From Plasmodium brasilianum (lineage: Eukaryota > Apicomplexa > Aconoidasida > Haemosporida > Plasmodiidae): a stretch of DNA of 64,000 bases. Each line of letters starts with the position of its first letter. Positions within the stretch are counted from its first letter, which is position 1. Below are positions 48,395 to 61,100 of this stretch, piece after piece. The stretch spans positions 744,001 through 808,000 of the forward strand of contig NC_090115.1 in assembly GCF_023973825.1 (NCBI RefSeq). The letters run 5' to 3'. Made by a program: the position numbers and the translations under genes. Below the pieces are notes generated by a model, which was not told the origin of the DNA, made no database searches, and saw only the letters and a program-made list of their open reading frames with translations.

Positions 48395-50864
48395 TCAATA
48401 GATAATTTTATATTTCTCATTTTTCTTGTCGAATGTATCAATGTGTTGGAAGATGTTTAAATATCTCATATCATGATAATTATAATCAACATTAAAAGTG
48501 TTAAATTTCAAGAAGGAGGGAATAGTTTTAAAGTAAACGCATACATTGTGATGAGAAGAAAGTAAATGTGTTAATCTACACTGTTCTGAACAATACGTAG
48601 CAATATAACAACCATGACAATACTCAAAATTATTTTGATTATACTCAAATGAATGTATGTTGGTGAATTTATTGCACACAGAATTCCAGCAATAAATACC
48701 GTAATTTATATTTTTCAAAAAGTAAAATTCTCCTAAAGAATTTTCTTGTTTTAAATTATTAAAATAATACCTATTAATCAAAGTTAATTCTTGCAACATG
48801 ATATTATCGTTTATCGTTTGTTTTCTTTGTAAAGCACAGTCAATGAAATGGTTAATTTTTACAGCAATTACATAAACTTGTTTCCATGTCTTTTCATCTA
48901 TTAATAACCCTTTATTATAGTATATATTTTTAATAGTATTTGTTGCATTTAAGATGATTTCACAATATTTTTTTTTTATATATATAGAACTTAATTTGTA
49001 TAAACATAACAAATCAGCTATAAATAGTAAAATATCTCTACCAATTAATATATTCATATCGCCATAGAAAATTTCGTCAAACATATAAAATAATTTTATT
49101 TTATTTTCATTTATTTTTTCGATGCATTTTTTATTTGGTATTCCATATAAAAATTCTGTTATCATAAGAAAAAAAGAGTTAATAAAATTTAAGTACTTTT
49201 GATTTACTGTAACTTTTTCAATATTCTCTTTTTTTAAGGAAGAAATGACTATATTAAAAAAAGGAGACTCCAAAAAATTATTAGCTATTTGTTCTATGTC
49301 TATATTTATAAATTCCTTAAAAAAGGGAAATAGACTTCTAATTATATCTATATTGTAATTTAAACTCGATATAACTACTTCATTGTATATATTATTATAA
49401 TTATTTTCTAATATCATGTTAATTCGAATCTCAATGTATTTGTACACATGTAACCTCATTAGAAGTCTGTAAATGCTTGGAACTCCGCAGAATAATATGC
49501 CTGGGTGTGTGAGGTAAATGAAGCATAATTACAGTAGGGGAAAGTGGAACATTAAAAAAAAAAAAAAGAAAAAAGAAAAAATAAGAAAATATTAGCTAGT
49601 GAAAAAGAAAAAACATAATTTTAGCTAACAAGTAAAAAAAATTTTAGCTGATAAAAATGTGCGTAATTGTTTACAAAAGAATGATAAAAGTAGCACCTCC
49701 CAAATAGGCAGCAAAATAAATGGATCAAATTTTTTTACCTGTGAAAATATAATGGGAAAACTTGTAAAATTTTCCGTTATTCCTAGAAAATGTGTACTGA
49801 TCAAGAACTGCGGCATCATTCTCATAATTCATTAAATAAGAATAAAATGAATTATGTGTAGAATTAAAATTTTCTATAATTAGGGGAATCCATATATTAT
49901 GAACAAGCTGTATCCAGAATTTTCCATTATCTATGTGCAAATTTAACATATTATTTATAAAATATTCATTTTTTATAATATTTTCTAAATTAGTTTTTAA
50001 ATACATATTTGAAATGTCGTTTTCATTTATATAAAATTTTCCTTTGTTCATATATACTTTTTTAACATATTTTCGAATTTTTCTTAATCCTGCAATGTCT
50101 TCGTATGGATACACATAATGATATTTATTAATAAATAGTTTCAAATATTTATACTTATCTAGTCTTTCATCGAAATCTGGAGTTGTAATTACATTTAAAA
50201 TGTCGATTACTTCACGTATATCAACTGAATCACAGTTAAAATTTAATCCTTGAACAATTTTCTTACATTTTTCTTGAACTAATCGTAAAGCAACTTTTTC
50301 TGAATCCTTATCACCAAAAATATCATAATCGTTATATTCAAGAAAATCTAAATCGTGCTTTAATTTTATTATATCCGTATCTACCTCTTCTGGTCGAAAT
50401 TTATGTATATCGTGATTTTGTACTTTGTAAAATTTTAAATTATCATATATTTTATTGCATTCCCTTTGTATTTTTTTCAAATGGAAACAATCATTGTCTA
50501 TATTTTTCTTTGAAAAAATTAGAACATCGTTATGGTTATTTATGCTAAATGGATATGCACCTTTGTCAACACATGTCCCCACTGCTGTATTTGGAGGAAC
50601 ATTCGGATCCTCGTCATTTGATACTACCTTATGTCCTTCCTTATATGATACTATATTATCATCCAGTTTACACGGCCTGTAATCTGTGCAAACATCATTT
50701 TTGCCACTCAGAAAAGAGCTAATTAGCACATTTAAACATTTTATTTTTTGTTTTCTTTTATGGCCTTCAGTTGTGTTACGATTTTTGTATATCTGAAATA
50801 AATCTTCCTCCTTTGTACTGAAAATTGCTGTTGTTTCATTTTTTTCATTTTGTATATTAGCCAT
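48395..50864 (-). CDS. MYND zinc-finger protein, 2 exons
   Basis: Exon 1 (49739-50864) ends ACA G before GTAAAA. Exon 2 (48395-49500) starts GC after an ACCCAG acceptor, so a Gly codon is shared and the protein is about 743 residues. The two parts would otherwise look like two separate genes. Near the C-terminus (about 644-693) lies a MYND-type zinc finger: CWNSVC, then YCHGCYIATYCSEQC, then HLLSSHHNVC. This provides seven Cys plus His ligands in the usual order. The rest is helical with no recognised domain and no SET motif. MYND fingers bind Pro-rich peptides. Function here is unknown. It is convergent with the CX9C gene at 48083. Confidence 0.8.
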
Positions 50865-52697
50865 AATTAATTTCTATTTATATTTTTCTACATTAGAGAT
50901 TTTTTATGTTACAGAAATGCACACTTATTCACTTCTCATTTTTTTAGGTAAAAAGTGTATTTTGATATAAAAATGTTTCGCTAAATAAAAAAAGAAAAAG
51001 AGAAAAAAAACAGTTACACTTCTTTTCACTACAATAACAAGAATATAAAAAGAAAAAAGAATATATGTATTTATGCGTTTTTGTACAATTTACAGCATAC
51101 GTACTAGTGCACACAAATACACAAATACGCACACACACACGCGCACAACGAGGAAAAAATACAATTCGAATTATTTTTTTCAGAAAAAAATAATAATAAA
51201 AAAAGGACACATAAGCATAATTATACTCATATAACTTTTAATTTTTTTTGCCATGTGTATTATACTTTTAAAAATACAGAACATTCCGTCTTTTTCATTT
51301 TATGTATTCACTTATTTACTCTATTATTTCTTTTAAGGTATAAAAAAAAGGTATAGAAAAAAAAAAAAAAAAAAAATTCATATCTACAGAAGGCAATATA
51401 ATAAGAAGAAATGCTACTATTCAATACGTAAATGAAATAAAACTTTCTTTCCTTACATAAAAGTTGCAAATAAAAATTTTTATACGAAGATATTTATTAA
51501 TTCATATAAACTAAAGGTGTGCAACAAAAGATTTATACCTTTACAAAAATTTTATAGAAATTCTATTATTTGTTAGGAGGAAATATATATATTTTAATTT
51601 TTACATAATTTTGATACAATTAGTGAAAAAATCGTTTTATAAACGCAATATGGTCAAAGGTAAAAACATCAAATTCGTCATTTGTGTATTCTAAGAAAAG
51701 TTATTTCATTTTTTTGGAGTGTAAAAATCAATCCTTTTAGTAGAATGTTAATTGCTATTTTGTATTTCCAACAAAGGTTCGTGTAATATTAATGGGTGTT
51801 GAAGAGATGTAATAAATTTTTTATTTTTTTTTTCTAAAGGTAGTAATATTGGAATTCTTAGCTTTTTAGCTGTTAATAAATTCCAAAAATAAATATTTTT
51901 TCGTATAAATATATATTTTTAAAATGATTTATTACGTTTCAAGGTATTATCCTATTGTTCCAGTCATTCTATTTAAGGGTGAGAATTTACGAGAACTTTG
52001 AATTTTTCCATTTTTTCCATGTAAGGAACTTAAAATGGACAAAATGGTCAATATTTTGAAAATATTGAAAAGGTTAATACCATTAAATGGTATTTTGCAA
52101 TACAAATAAGGTATATTTTTCAAAATATTAAAAACTTTCTTTTTGTTTTACCCGCATATTTGGAATATCAAAAAAATGGCTTACTTTAAAGGAAACACGA
52201 GCAGTATTTTATTATATATATATAAATTTTTTTTTTTTTTCTCTTAATTTATGTGAAAATATTATTCTTTTTTTTTTCTATATAGTTGCGGAAAATATTT
52301 TTCTCGACATTCATTTACGTGTAAAATTTTTCATTAGAATATTAAAATTGACTGCTTATATCTTTTTACATAAATGGATGTATATTTACGTGGGAATGTG
52401 TCTTTATGTAGATTCATGGATGTTAAGTTTATGTACAAAAATGAAAAAAAAGTTAAAGCTTTTAAGTACCCTTTAACTCATGTTTTTCATTTTTCAAGTA
52501 TAAAATTATTTTTATTTTGATTATTCCTTTTTATTATTGCTTCATGTTTTTTGCTTTATTTATTTTATTTTATTTATTATTATTTTTTTTTTTTTTGATG
52601 GATAAGGAACATAAGATATGTGCATATATATAAACATAAATTTATAAAAGTACAAAACAAGTTTATATTTATATAGGTACACATACATTGGGAAAAC
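50865..52697. other. Intergenic between divergent genes
   Basis: 1.8 kb promoter region of the MYND protein (-) and the dynein light chain (+). It contains a CA-rich stretch near 51100-51150, an A run at 51357-51376 and T runs near 52230 and 52585. No ORF is supported. Confidence 0.5.
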
Positions 52698-52991
52698 ATG
52701 GAGGAACCCAAATGTGATATATTATATGAGCACATGAACTATGAAAAAAAAATGAAACTAATAAATGTAGCAAAGGAAATATACAATAACATAAATAATA
52801 ATAAAATTAATTCTTGGAGAGGTGCATCAATAGCCTTACGAGATAAAATAAAAGAAACTTTGGATTTTAATGAAAAAGGATGGCATATAATTGTTGGATA
52901 TAAGTTTGGATTTTTTTGTACCCATGAAATATTTAATGCTTTACATTTTAAATTAGATCATGTCGAGTTTTTAATTTTCAAGCATGGTTAA
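52698..52991 (+). CDS. Dynein light chain, LC8/DYNLL type
   Basis: A complete 97-residue ORF. The LC8 pattern is clear: a helix ending AKEIYNNINNNKIN, a second helix (GASIALRDKIKETLDFNEKGWH), then the beta strands IIVGYKFGFFCTHE and HVEFLIFKHG. The last of these matches the family ending F-L-I/L-F-K-x-G. It is divergent from canonical DYNLL1 (WHIIVG for WHCIVG, no Tyr-Phe-Tyr pocket text), so it may be a paralogue rather than the main LC8. It lies 2.1 kb upstream of the dynein heavy chain on the same strand. Light chains of this type dimerise and bind the intermediate chain or other peptide partners. Confidence 0.88.
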   Translation: MEEPKCDILYEHMNYEKKMKLINVAKEIYNNINNNKINSWRGASIALRDKIKETLDFNEKGWHIIVGYKFGFFCTHEIFNALHFKLDHVEFLIFKHG

Positions 52992-55106
52992 ATAATTGGA
53001 AGCAAACGTGCAAGCGTGTATATTCGTGCGTGCATACGCATGCAATAATATCACTATATATGTGTAAATTTTAGTATCCTTAAAAATTGTGACATGCATT
53101 TACGATCTTATTCAACATAATTTTATAAACGAGTACTTTTTTTTTAGATTTTATGAAGCTTAAAATTTTTGTTCTTCCTTATATTTGTGTAAAATTTTTA
53201 GTATTCGAACATTAGAAATGATGGAAACTTAATTCTTTTCATTGATCATTTAGACATATGTGTATATTTATAATTAAAAACTAAATCAACCAAAGGAACA
53301 TTTTGGAAAAGGATCTTATAAGAACAAACCCCAAATCAGAAAGAGCACTATATTTTGATATTACCCATTGCAAGGATAACGTTACATTATTCTTTCCCAT
53401 TATAAATAGGTAAGAAGATTTGTCAGTTTTTTCCTTTTTCTTTTTTTTCTTTTTATCACGTTCCTCTATATTGCAAAGAAGTTAATCTAAATGATTAAAA
53501 AAAAAAAAAATTGAATTAAATTAAATTTAAATACATTTATAAATTATTCTTTAAGAAAACTTCTTACACTGTAGTAAATTTTCTTTACGTAAGATCTCTT
53601 GATACTAGTTAAAAAAGTACCGTAAAATAAAATGTACATGTCACATAAGCACTTGCACATATGTATATATATATATATATGTACATACATGCTAGCTCTT
53701 TTTAAGGAAGCAATGTTCCATCAAAATTAAGAAATAAAAAAAAGTACATACACGCATAAAATGTACTACATATATAGGGAACGGGAAAATATTAAAAAGC
53801 GTCATAATTTAATGTGCATGGACACATGTAAATGCTTGTTCAAGATCAGTTCTGATATTTATTCAGTTAAATTTTTTTTTCAGTGTTTTTGTGTAAAGTG
53901 TACTAATATCAGCGAAAAAAAAAATATATAGGAAAGAAAGGGTTATCTTTATTTTTTCTTGTATATTCTTGCACTTTTTTTTTTTTTTTTTTTTTTTTTA
54001 TAAGCCGAAATCGTTGCACACGTTAAAAAAAAAAAAAAAAAGACTTATTTTCTTATATTTTGTTTTTTTATTGCTTTTGTATGTCATTACTTTTATAATA
54101 TATTTTTTTTTTTTTTATATATGTGTATTCCTTATATTTGTTCCTAAATGTACAAAGAAAAACAATAAAAAAGAGTTACACATGTATATATATTTATTTA
54201 TTTACAATAATAAAGGAATTAAGGACCTTTTTAAATGTATATTTTTAGAATGCGATAATGAGCTCCATAAGTCACTGGTAATATTTCCCTATAGATATTA
54301 TCATGTTTATGTAAATGGACTTAGTTTGGTATAATGTGAGATGTAATTATTTGCGTATGAATGTTTGGTTGTAGTTATATAAAAAATGAAAAAAAGAAAA
54401 TAAGAAAGAACTTAAAAAAAAAAAGACCTAAAAATAAATACAGGAGAAAATATAGTTCATACACAACTTATTATCAAGTTTTTTCCTCTTATACTTTTAT
54501 TATATTTATCACTGAAGAGATTAAAAAATAGAAAGAGAGGAAGAACTGAAAGCAGCATTTCTTCGTATTTACATTCTGTTAAATAAGCTTGTAAAGGGAT
54601 ATATATATATTTTATTTTTTTAATTTTTTTTGGGTTTATAGTTTGTTTTAGAGGTTTCAAACATGCAAATGTGTATTTATATATATATATTTATTTATTC
54701 ATTTATGCTACATCCTTTTGGAGGTTTGTTTTACCTCATTTTCCCCTTCATGTTAGATCTGCATACAAATATATTTTTTCGTTAATAATGCTTCTATATA
54801 ATTAAATTAACTAGTTTTTTCAGGCATAGGTTTGAGAACGTATAAAAAACTAAGGGGAAATGTATACACATACTTGCTATGGTAGCATACAGCCTTATTA
54901 GACTATGATTAGTATCGTTTATATGTTTTACATCATATATATATTTTTGTGTATGTATATGCGTATATTTAAGTATATATATATTAATATATGCACACAC
55001 ATGCACACTTACATATTTTTATTTGTTTATCGTTTTTACTTGAGAATAACCTATTATTAAACCCACTGAAGAACACGCCTTTAATGAGCACTGTAAGATA
55101 TAAATA
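52992..55106. other. Inter-dynein region with exon-like islands
   Basis: The 2.1 kb between the light chain and heavy chain contains several protein-like stretches bounded by splice-like signals on the + strand. They are near 53074 (SLKIVTCIYDLIQHNFINE), 53205 (YSNIRNDGNLILFIDHLD), 53313 (DLIRTNPKSERALYFDITH, ending NR before GTAAGA), 53777-53930 (ERENIKKRHNLMCMDTCKC) and 54248-54334 (ECDNELHKSLVIFPYRYYHV). The GTAAGA donor at 53409 and the TATATAG acceptor before 53777 join in phase. No start codon exon was found and not all islands join. A 24-T run at 53976-53999 and A runs near 54026 interrupt it. An undescribed multi-exon gene is possible. Confidence 0.35.
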
Positions 55107-58100
55107 ATGGAACTTGAAAAGACTCACTTAATAAATTACTTTTTGGAAATATGCCCAACTGTTTTAGATTGTTCTAGGAAGGAGTTACAATCAGTTTTAG
55201 CAAAAAAGGAAGAAGAAAAAATACGAAGATTTGTTTCAGATAAAAATGTAAATTTGATTGTGATAGGGAAAGAAAGAAAAGAAGAAATTGAGAATGAAGA
55301 ACTTGAAAAAACTAGCAAAATAGGAAATGACCATGAAGAGGAGGAAGACACAAAATTAAATATCGAAAATGTATCTAGTTATATGTTATTTGTTGAATTA
55401 AATATAAATTACAAATGTGTTACTAAGAGTGTTGCAATTGCATTCATGAAAAGAAATAAAGAAACTTTTTTTGCATTAAATGATAAAATAGACAAAGGCA
55501 ATAAAAGAAATTTATCTAATAAATTATTAATGTTTGTATGTGGACAAAACGACTGTAATACGCCTTTAGATTTAGTTTATATATATTTATCTCAAGGATT
55601 CAATACAATATTTGATGCAGCTTCATATGCTTCTCAGGATACAGCTCTAAGTGATTTTCCACAATCAGGTTACTCAAAAAAAGACCTAGAATATAATACG
55701 TCTAGTGGAGCTATTTCTTCGACAGCTGGAATTATAGGAGGTAATAAATATATGGGATATGAAGGAGAAAGTAAAATATCTAATATTTTAATGACAAATG
55801 TGTCTAAGAAGCTAAATGAATTACTTATATCTATGAAGAATGCACAAATCGATTTAAACATCCCATTTATAAATATATGTGTGGACAGAAGAATAAAAAA
55901 ATTAGTAGAGGAGAATCCAAATATAGAGGAATTAAAAGGAGAAAAATTAAAAGTATTATGTGAATCCAATGAATTTTTGAATCAATTACAAAAAGATGTA
56001 ACAAAATGGGTAGAAGAAATACAGAAATTAACTAGACTTAATGGAGAATTTAAAAGTGGAAGTGCATTAGCTGAAATTAATTTCTGGATAGGTTATGAAA
56101 ATGCTTTATCTCAACTTGAAAAACAACTGAAAACACCTGAAGTTCTTTTAACATTACATATATTAAAAAACGCAAAGAGATATTTTGCAACTATGTCTTT
56201 TGATAGTGATATACAACTAAAACAATCAAAAGAATATGTTTTAAATGTTAATATCTTAATGAGAGATTTTCCAATAGATGATCTTCTAGGTGCACAAAGT
56301 GTTCAGCAAATTATTCAAGCTATAAGAAACATTTTTAATCATTTAAAAAAATTAAAAAATACTACAAAATATCCCTTATCTAGATCTTATAATTTTGTAG
56401 AATCATTATCTAGAGATTTAGCTACTACCATGAAGAAAGTACTATCACCTCAGTCTTTACTAAGCATGGATTATCAAGAATTCGACGTTCTTATTTCAGG
56501 TTGTATGGAAGTGTTTCGTTTATGGAATGATGAAATTAGAATATTTAAAGACATGGTAAGAGAATTAATAAAAAAGAGAAGTTTTAATGAAAGAGCACCT
56601 GCTAAGATGTCCTTTGAGCACATAAATCTTCAAGAAAGATTAGATGAAATAAGAAAATTTAGAAAACAGCATCAAAAGTTCAAAAGTGTCATAACAAAAG
56701 TATTTGGTAATGATAAAAGTATAGGCATAAATTTACATAAGGATATTAGCACAGCTTATAGTGTATTTGTGCCCCTAGATGCACTTGATTTATCACAGAC
56801 AGGAGAAGATTTATGGGAAAAAGCGAAATTATCTTATGAATCAAAAATTAACAGAGTAGAATCACAAATTACATTCAAACTAAGAGATCAATTAGGAGGA
56901 GCAAAAACATCTACAGAAATGTTTAATGCATTTTCAAAATTCAACCCTTTGTTTTTTAGACCCAAAATTAGAGGAGCTATTCAAGAATATCAAAACAGTT
57001 TGATACAAATAGTTGTGGATGATTTAAGGAAATTACAAATGATATATATCAATGGTTATATAAAAAGTGACTCTGAAAAAGTGTCTACAATTCGTGATAT
57101 TCCTTTAGTAGCTGGATCCATCATTTGGGCTAAGCAGATTGAAAGAAAATTAGAAGATTCGATGAAAAGGATAGAAAATGTATTAGGTAGAGGTTGGGAA
57201 CAACACTCAGAGGGAAAAAACTTACGACAGAGTATTGACAATTTTAAGAATTTATTATCACAAAATAAGACTTTTGAAAAATGGTTAAAGAATATTAAGA
57301 ATGCAGATAAATTTGATATGTATGAAAAGATAATAAAAATAAAAAAGTATGGTATAAACAATTATGAAATTTTAGCAAATTATGATTTTCAGTTTTTTAA
57401 TTTATTTAAAGAAGTTCGATATTTACAATCTATTAATTTAAGAGTGCCATACTCTTTAAAAGTGAAAGCAGATGAAACTAAGATGATCTATCCCTATGCT
57501 CTAACTCTACAAAAAACATTTAGGAATTATATGAAAATTTGTCTTTTTATGGAAAATGAAGCTAAATCATCACCTTTTAATGCTACTTTAAGCAAGTTAG
57601 TGGCTTCAATACATAATAGCGTTCAAGCTAAGATTAAGGAAGGAATAAATTTGCATTGGGATTCAGATATATTAGAAACATATGTGAGGAAGTTATCAGA
57701 AATAGTTAATACTTTCGAATCCATGGTTGATGAAGCCGTGAGGAAGAATAATTTTGTTTTAGATACTCTTGAAAAAATAAGAACGTGTGAAATAACTACA
57801 GTTGAAGAAAATGAAATTAAAAAATATATAGAATCAATTCAAGAAAAAGCAGATGAGCTGTATCTTGAGCATTACAAAAACGTGCACCTATGGATTGAAG
57901 AGCTTACCATAATTTTAAACAAGATTCTAACAGAGCGACTTGAAGAGATAATAAAAACATGGATACATGAATTTATAACTTGGCCTACCAATAATAAGGA
58001 GAAAAAATTTATACTAAAAGAAAGTATTCACGAGTTTAAAATAATAAATCAAAAATTTTATTTACACCCATCCGTTGATTCTATGAGACAAATATGGTAT

Positions 58101-61100
58101 TCTAAGTTATCTGAGTCTATAAATATTATCTGTGGAATCACTAGGGTTAAAAGCATATATCAAAAGAAAGACAAGACAAAAGAAACAATGCAAGTAAAAA
58201 ATGAGAAAGAGAATGCCATTATTAATGATGTCATATTAGATAATACTTATAGGCATATAATGTATTTTATAGATAAAAATATATATGAAAATGCCATAAC
58301 ATGTATTAATGATACTGTGGATAGAGCAAGGAAGTACGAATCTATATGGTTACAATATAGGACTTTATGGAAAATTGAAATTGAGGATATTATAACAACA
58401 TTTGGTGAAGATATTCAAACATGGAAAACATTTATGAATGAAATTAAGGAAACAGAAAATGCATTTGATACATTAGATACTGAAAAGAACTTTGGTCCAA
58501 TAGTCATAGATTACAGAATACTTCAATCTAAGGTTAGTTCGAAATTTGAAATTTGGCAAAAGGAAATAGTTTCTGAATTTTCTAAAAAGTTATTAGAAAA
58601 AATAATCCTTTTAAAAGAAGAGGTAGAAAAGGCTTTAAACGAACTGAATAATCAGTCTGAATTAACGAATGACTCTGAAATTACAGCTATGCATATTTTA
58701 TCTATGACACCTACAGATATCATTGCTATAATAAACTCAAATGATATAGATATACTATCTAGAATATGTAATAGTATATACAATTTTGTAGAAAAAATAA
58801 ATGAAATTAATAAAAAAGAACTAGAATGGGATAATAAATGTAACATATTGAAGCAAAGTGAAGAGTTGTTGGAAAAACAAAGATATGCGTTTCCTACCAA
58901 TTGGTTATATATAGATAATATAATTGGAAAATTAGAAACAGTTAAACAACTTTCAAGCTATCAGATAAAATTAGTTAGGGATTATTTTCCATATATACAA
59001 GGTTTGGTCTTAGAATATGATACAAAAGTACAGAATAGTATTAAAGTGTTATTCGAGGAGTGGAATAAAAATAAGCCTTCTCATGGAAACACAAATAGCG
59101 TAAAAGCTTTACAAATAATTAACACCTTTGAAGGTAGAATTGATGTTACTAATGAACAATATGAAATATCAGAAAAAATACGTAAAATAATGAACATAGG
59201 TAGTGAAGAAACAGAAAATGGTTTTCATGTATCTCCTAATGTTTTAAAAGAAGAAATTGTTTGTATTAAGGGCATATGGGACGAATTAAAAATTATCTAT
59301 TCCAAAATATCCGATATGAAAAAAATGGTATGGTCTACTGTAGATCCTAAAAATATTAGAAATATTTTAAATAGTTTATTAGACTCTATAAAGAAAATAC
59401 CAGCCAAGTATCGGCAGTACGAAATATTTGATAATGTAAAAGTTGAAATGCAACAGTATTTAAAAACAAATAATCTGTTACTAGATTTGAAATCAGAATG
59501 TTTGAAGGAAAGACACTGGAGATTAATACTTCAAAAATTACAGATTAAAATATATTATAATAAGTTAACCCTAGGTAATTTATGGTCTCTTAATTTAAGT
59601 ATTCATGAAAGTAGTTTAAGAGAAATACTAAATCAATCTCAGGGAGAAATGGCATTGGAAGAATTTCTAAGAGGGTTAAAAGATACATGGAACGAATATG
59701 AATTAGAACTAGTTCAATATCAAAATAAATGTAAACTAATAAAAGGATGGAATGATATATTTTCCACTATTGATGATCATTTGAATGCGTTACAATCAAT
59801 GAAAATATCACCTTATGTAAAAATATTTGAAGAGGAAACATTAACATGGGATGATAAATTAAATAGATTGCGAAACGTATTAGATGTGTGGATGAATGTA
59901 CAAAGAAAATGGGTATATTTGGAAGGAGTATTGAAAGGCTCATCAGATATAAAATCATTGTTGCCACAAGAATATAACAGATTCAAAGTTATCGACACAG
60001 ATTTTACTAATATTATGAAAAAGACCTCTGAAAAACCTAAATTATTAGAACTTGTTCAAATTGATGGATTTCAAAAACGTCTAGATCGATTATTTGATTC
60101 TTTGTCTAAAATACAAAAGGCGTTAGGTGAGTATTTGGAAAAACAAAGAAACCAATTTCCAAGATTTTACTTTGTTGGAGATGAAGATTTACTAGAAATG
60201 ATTGGTAATTCTAAAGATGCTAAGGTAATACAAAGAAATGCAAACAAAATGTTTGCAGGTATTAGTTCTTTCATCATAAAAGAAAACACAAATGATGTAA
60301 TTTTAGGAATGTCTTCGAGAGAAGGGGAAGAAGTACTTTTTAAAGAACCAATTAATATAGGAACTTATAAATCGTTAAAAGATTGGTTAATAACGTTAGA
60401 AACGTATATGAAAATTACTTTGAAAAGTTGTTTAGATCAAGCAGCAAAAGAAATTCTAGAAATGGATGTACTGGAATGTACTAACAAAAGTGGAAATATG
60501 AAAATTCTGGACTGGTCATCAAAATATCCGAATCAAATAGTTTTGTTATGTTTGCAGATTTTATGGACCTCTAATATTGAGAATGACTTACAAAATTCTT
60601 TAAGAAAAGATGGCTCAATTAATGAAAAGAATATATTTGAAAAGAGTGAAAAAATATGTGTAAGCCTTTTGGAATTTTTAGCTGTAAATGTTGTCAAGCA
60701 AAGAGATCATAGAACTAGACAAAAGATTGTTCAAATGATAACTGAGTTAGTACATCAAAGAGATGTAATTCGTATACTAATAAAAAAGAACGTTAAAAAT
60801 GTTAGTGATTTTTCTTGGTTACAATTTATGAGATTTTATTGGGATCCTAATAAAACAAAAAGTAATGTTAATTTAATTATAAAAATGGCAGATGCAACTT
60901 TTGAATATGGGTATGAATATTTAGGTATGTGCGAAAAATTAGTTCAAACTAAATTAACGGATGCATGTTTTTTAACCTTAACGCAAGCTTTGAAAATGAA
61001 ATTGGGAGGTAATCCTTTCGGACCTGCAGGTACAGGGAAAACTGAAAGTGTGAAAGCATTAGGTGCACAGTTAGGAAGATATGTACTTGTTTTTAATTGT

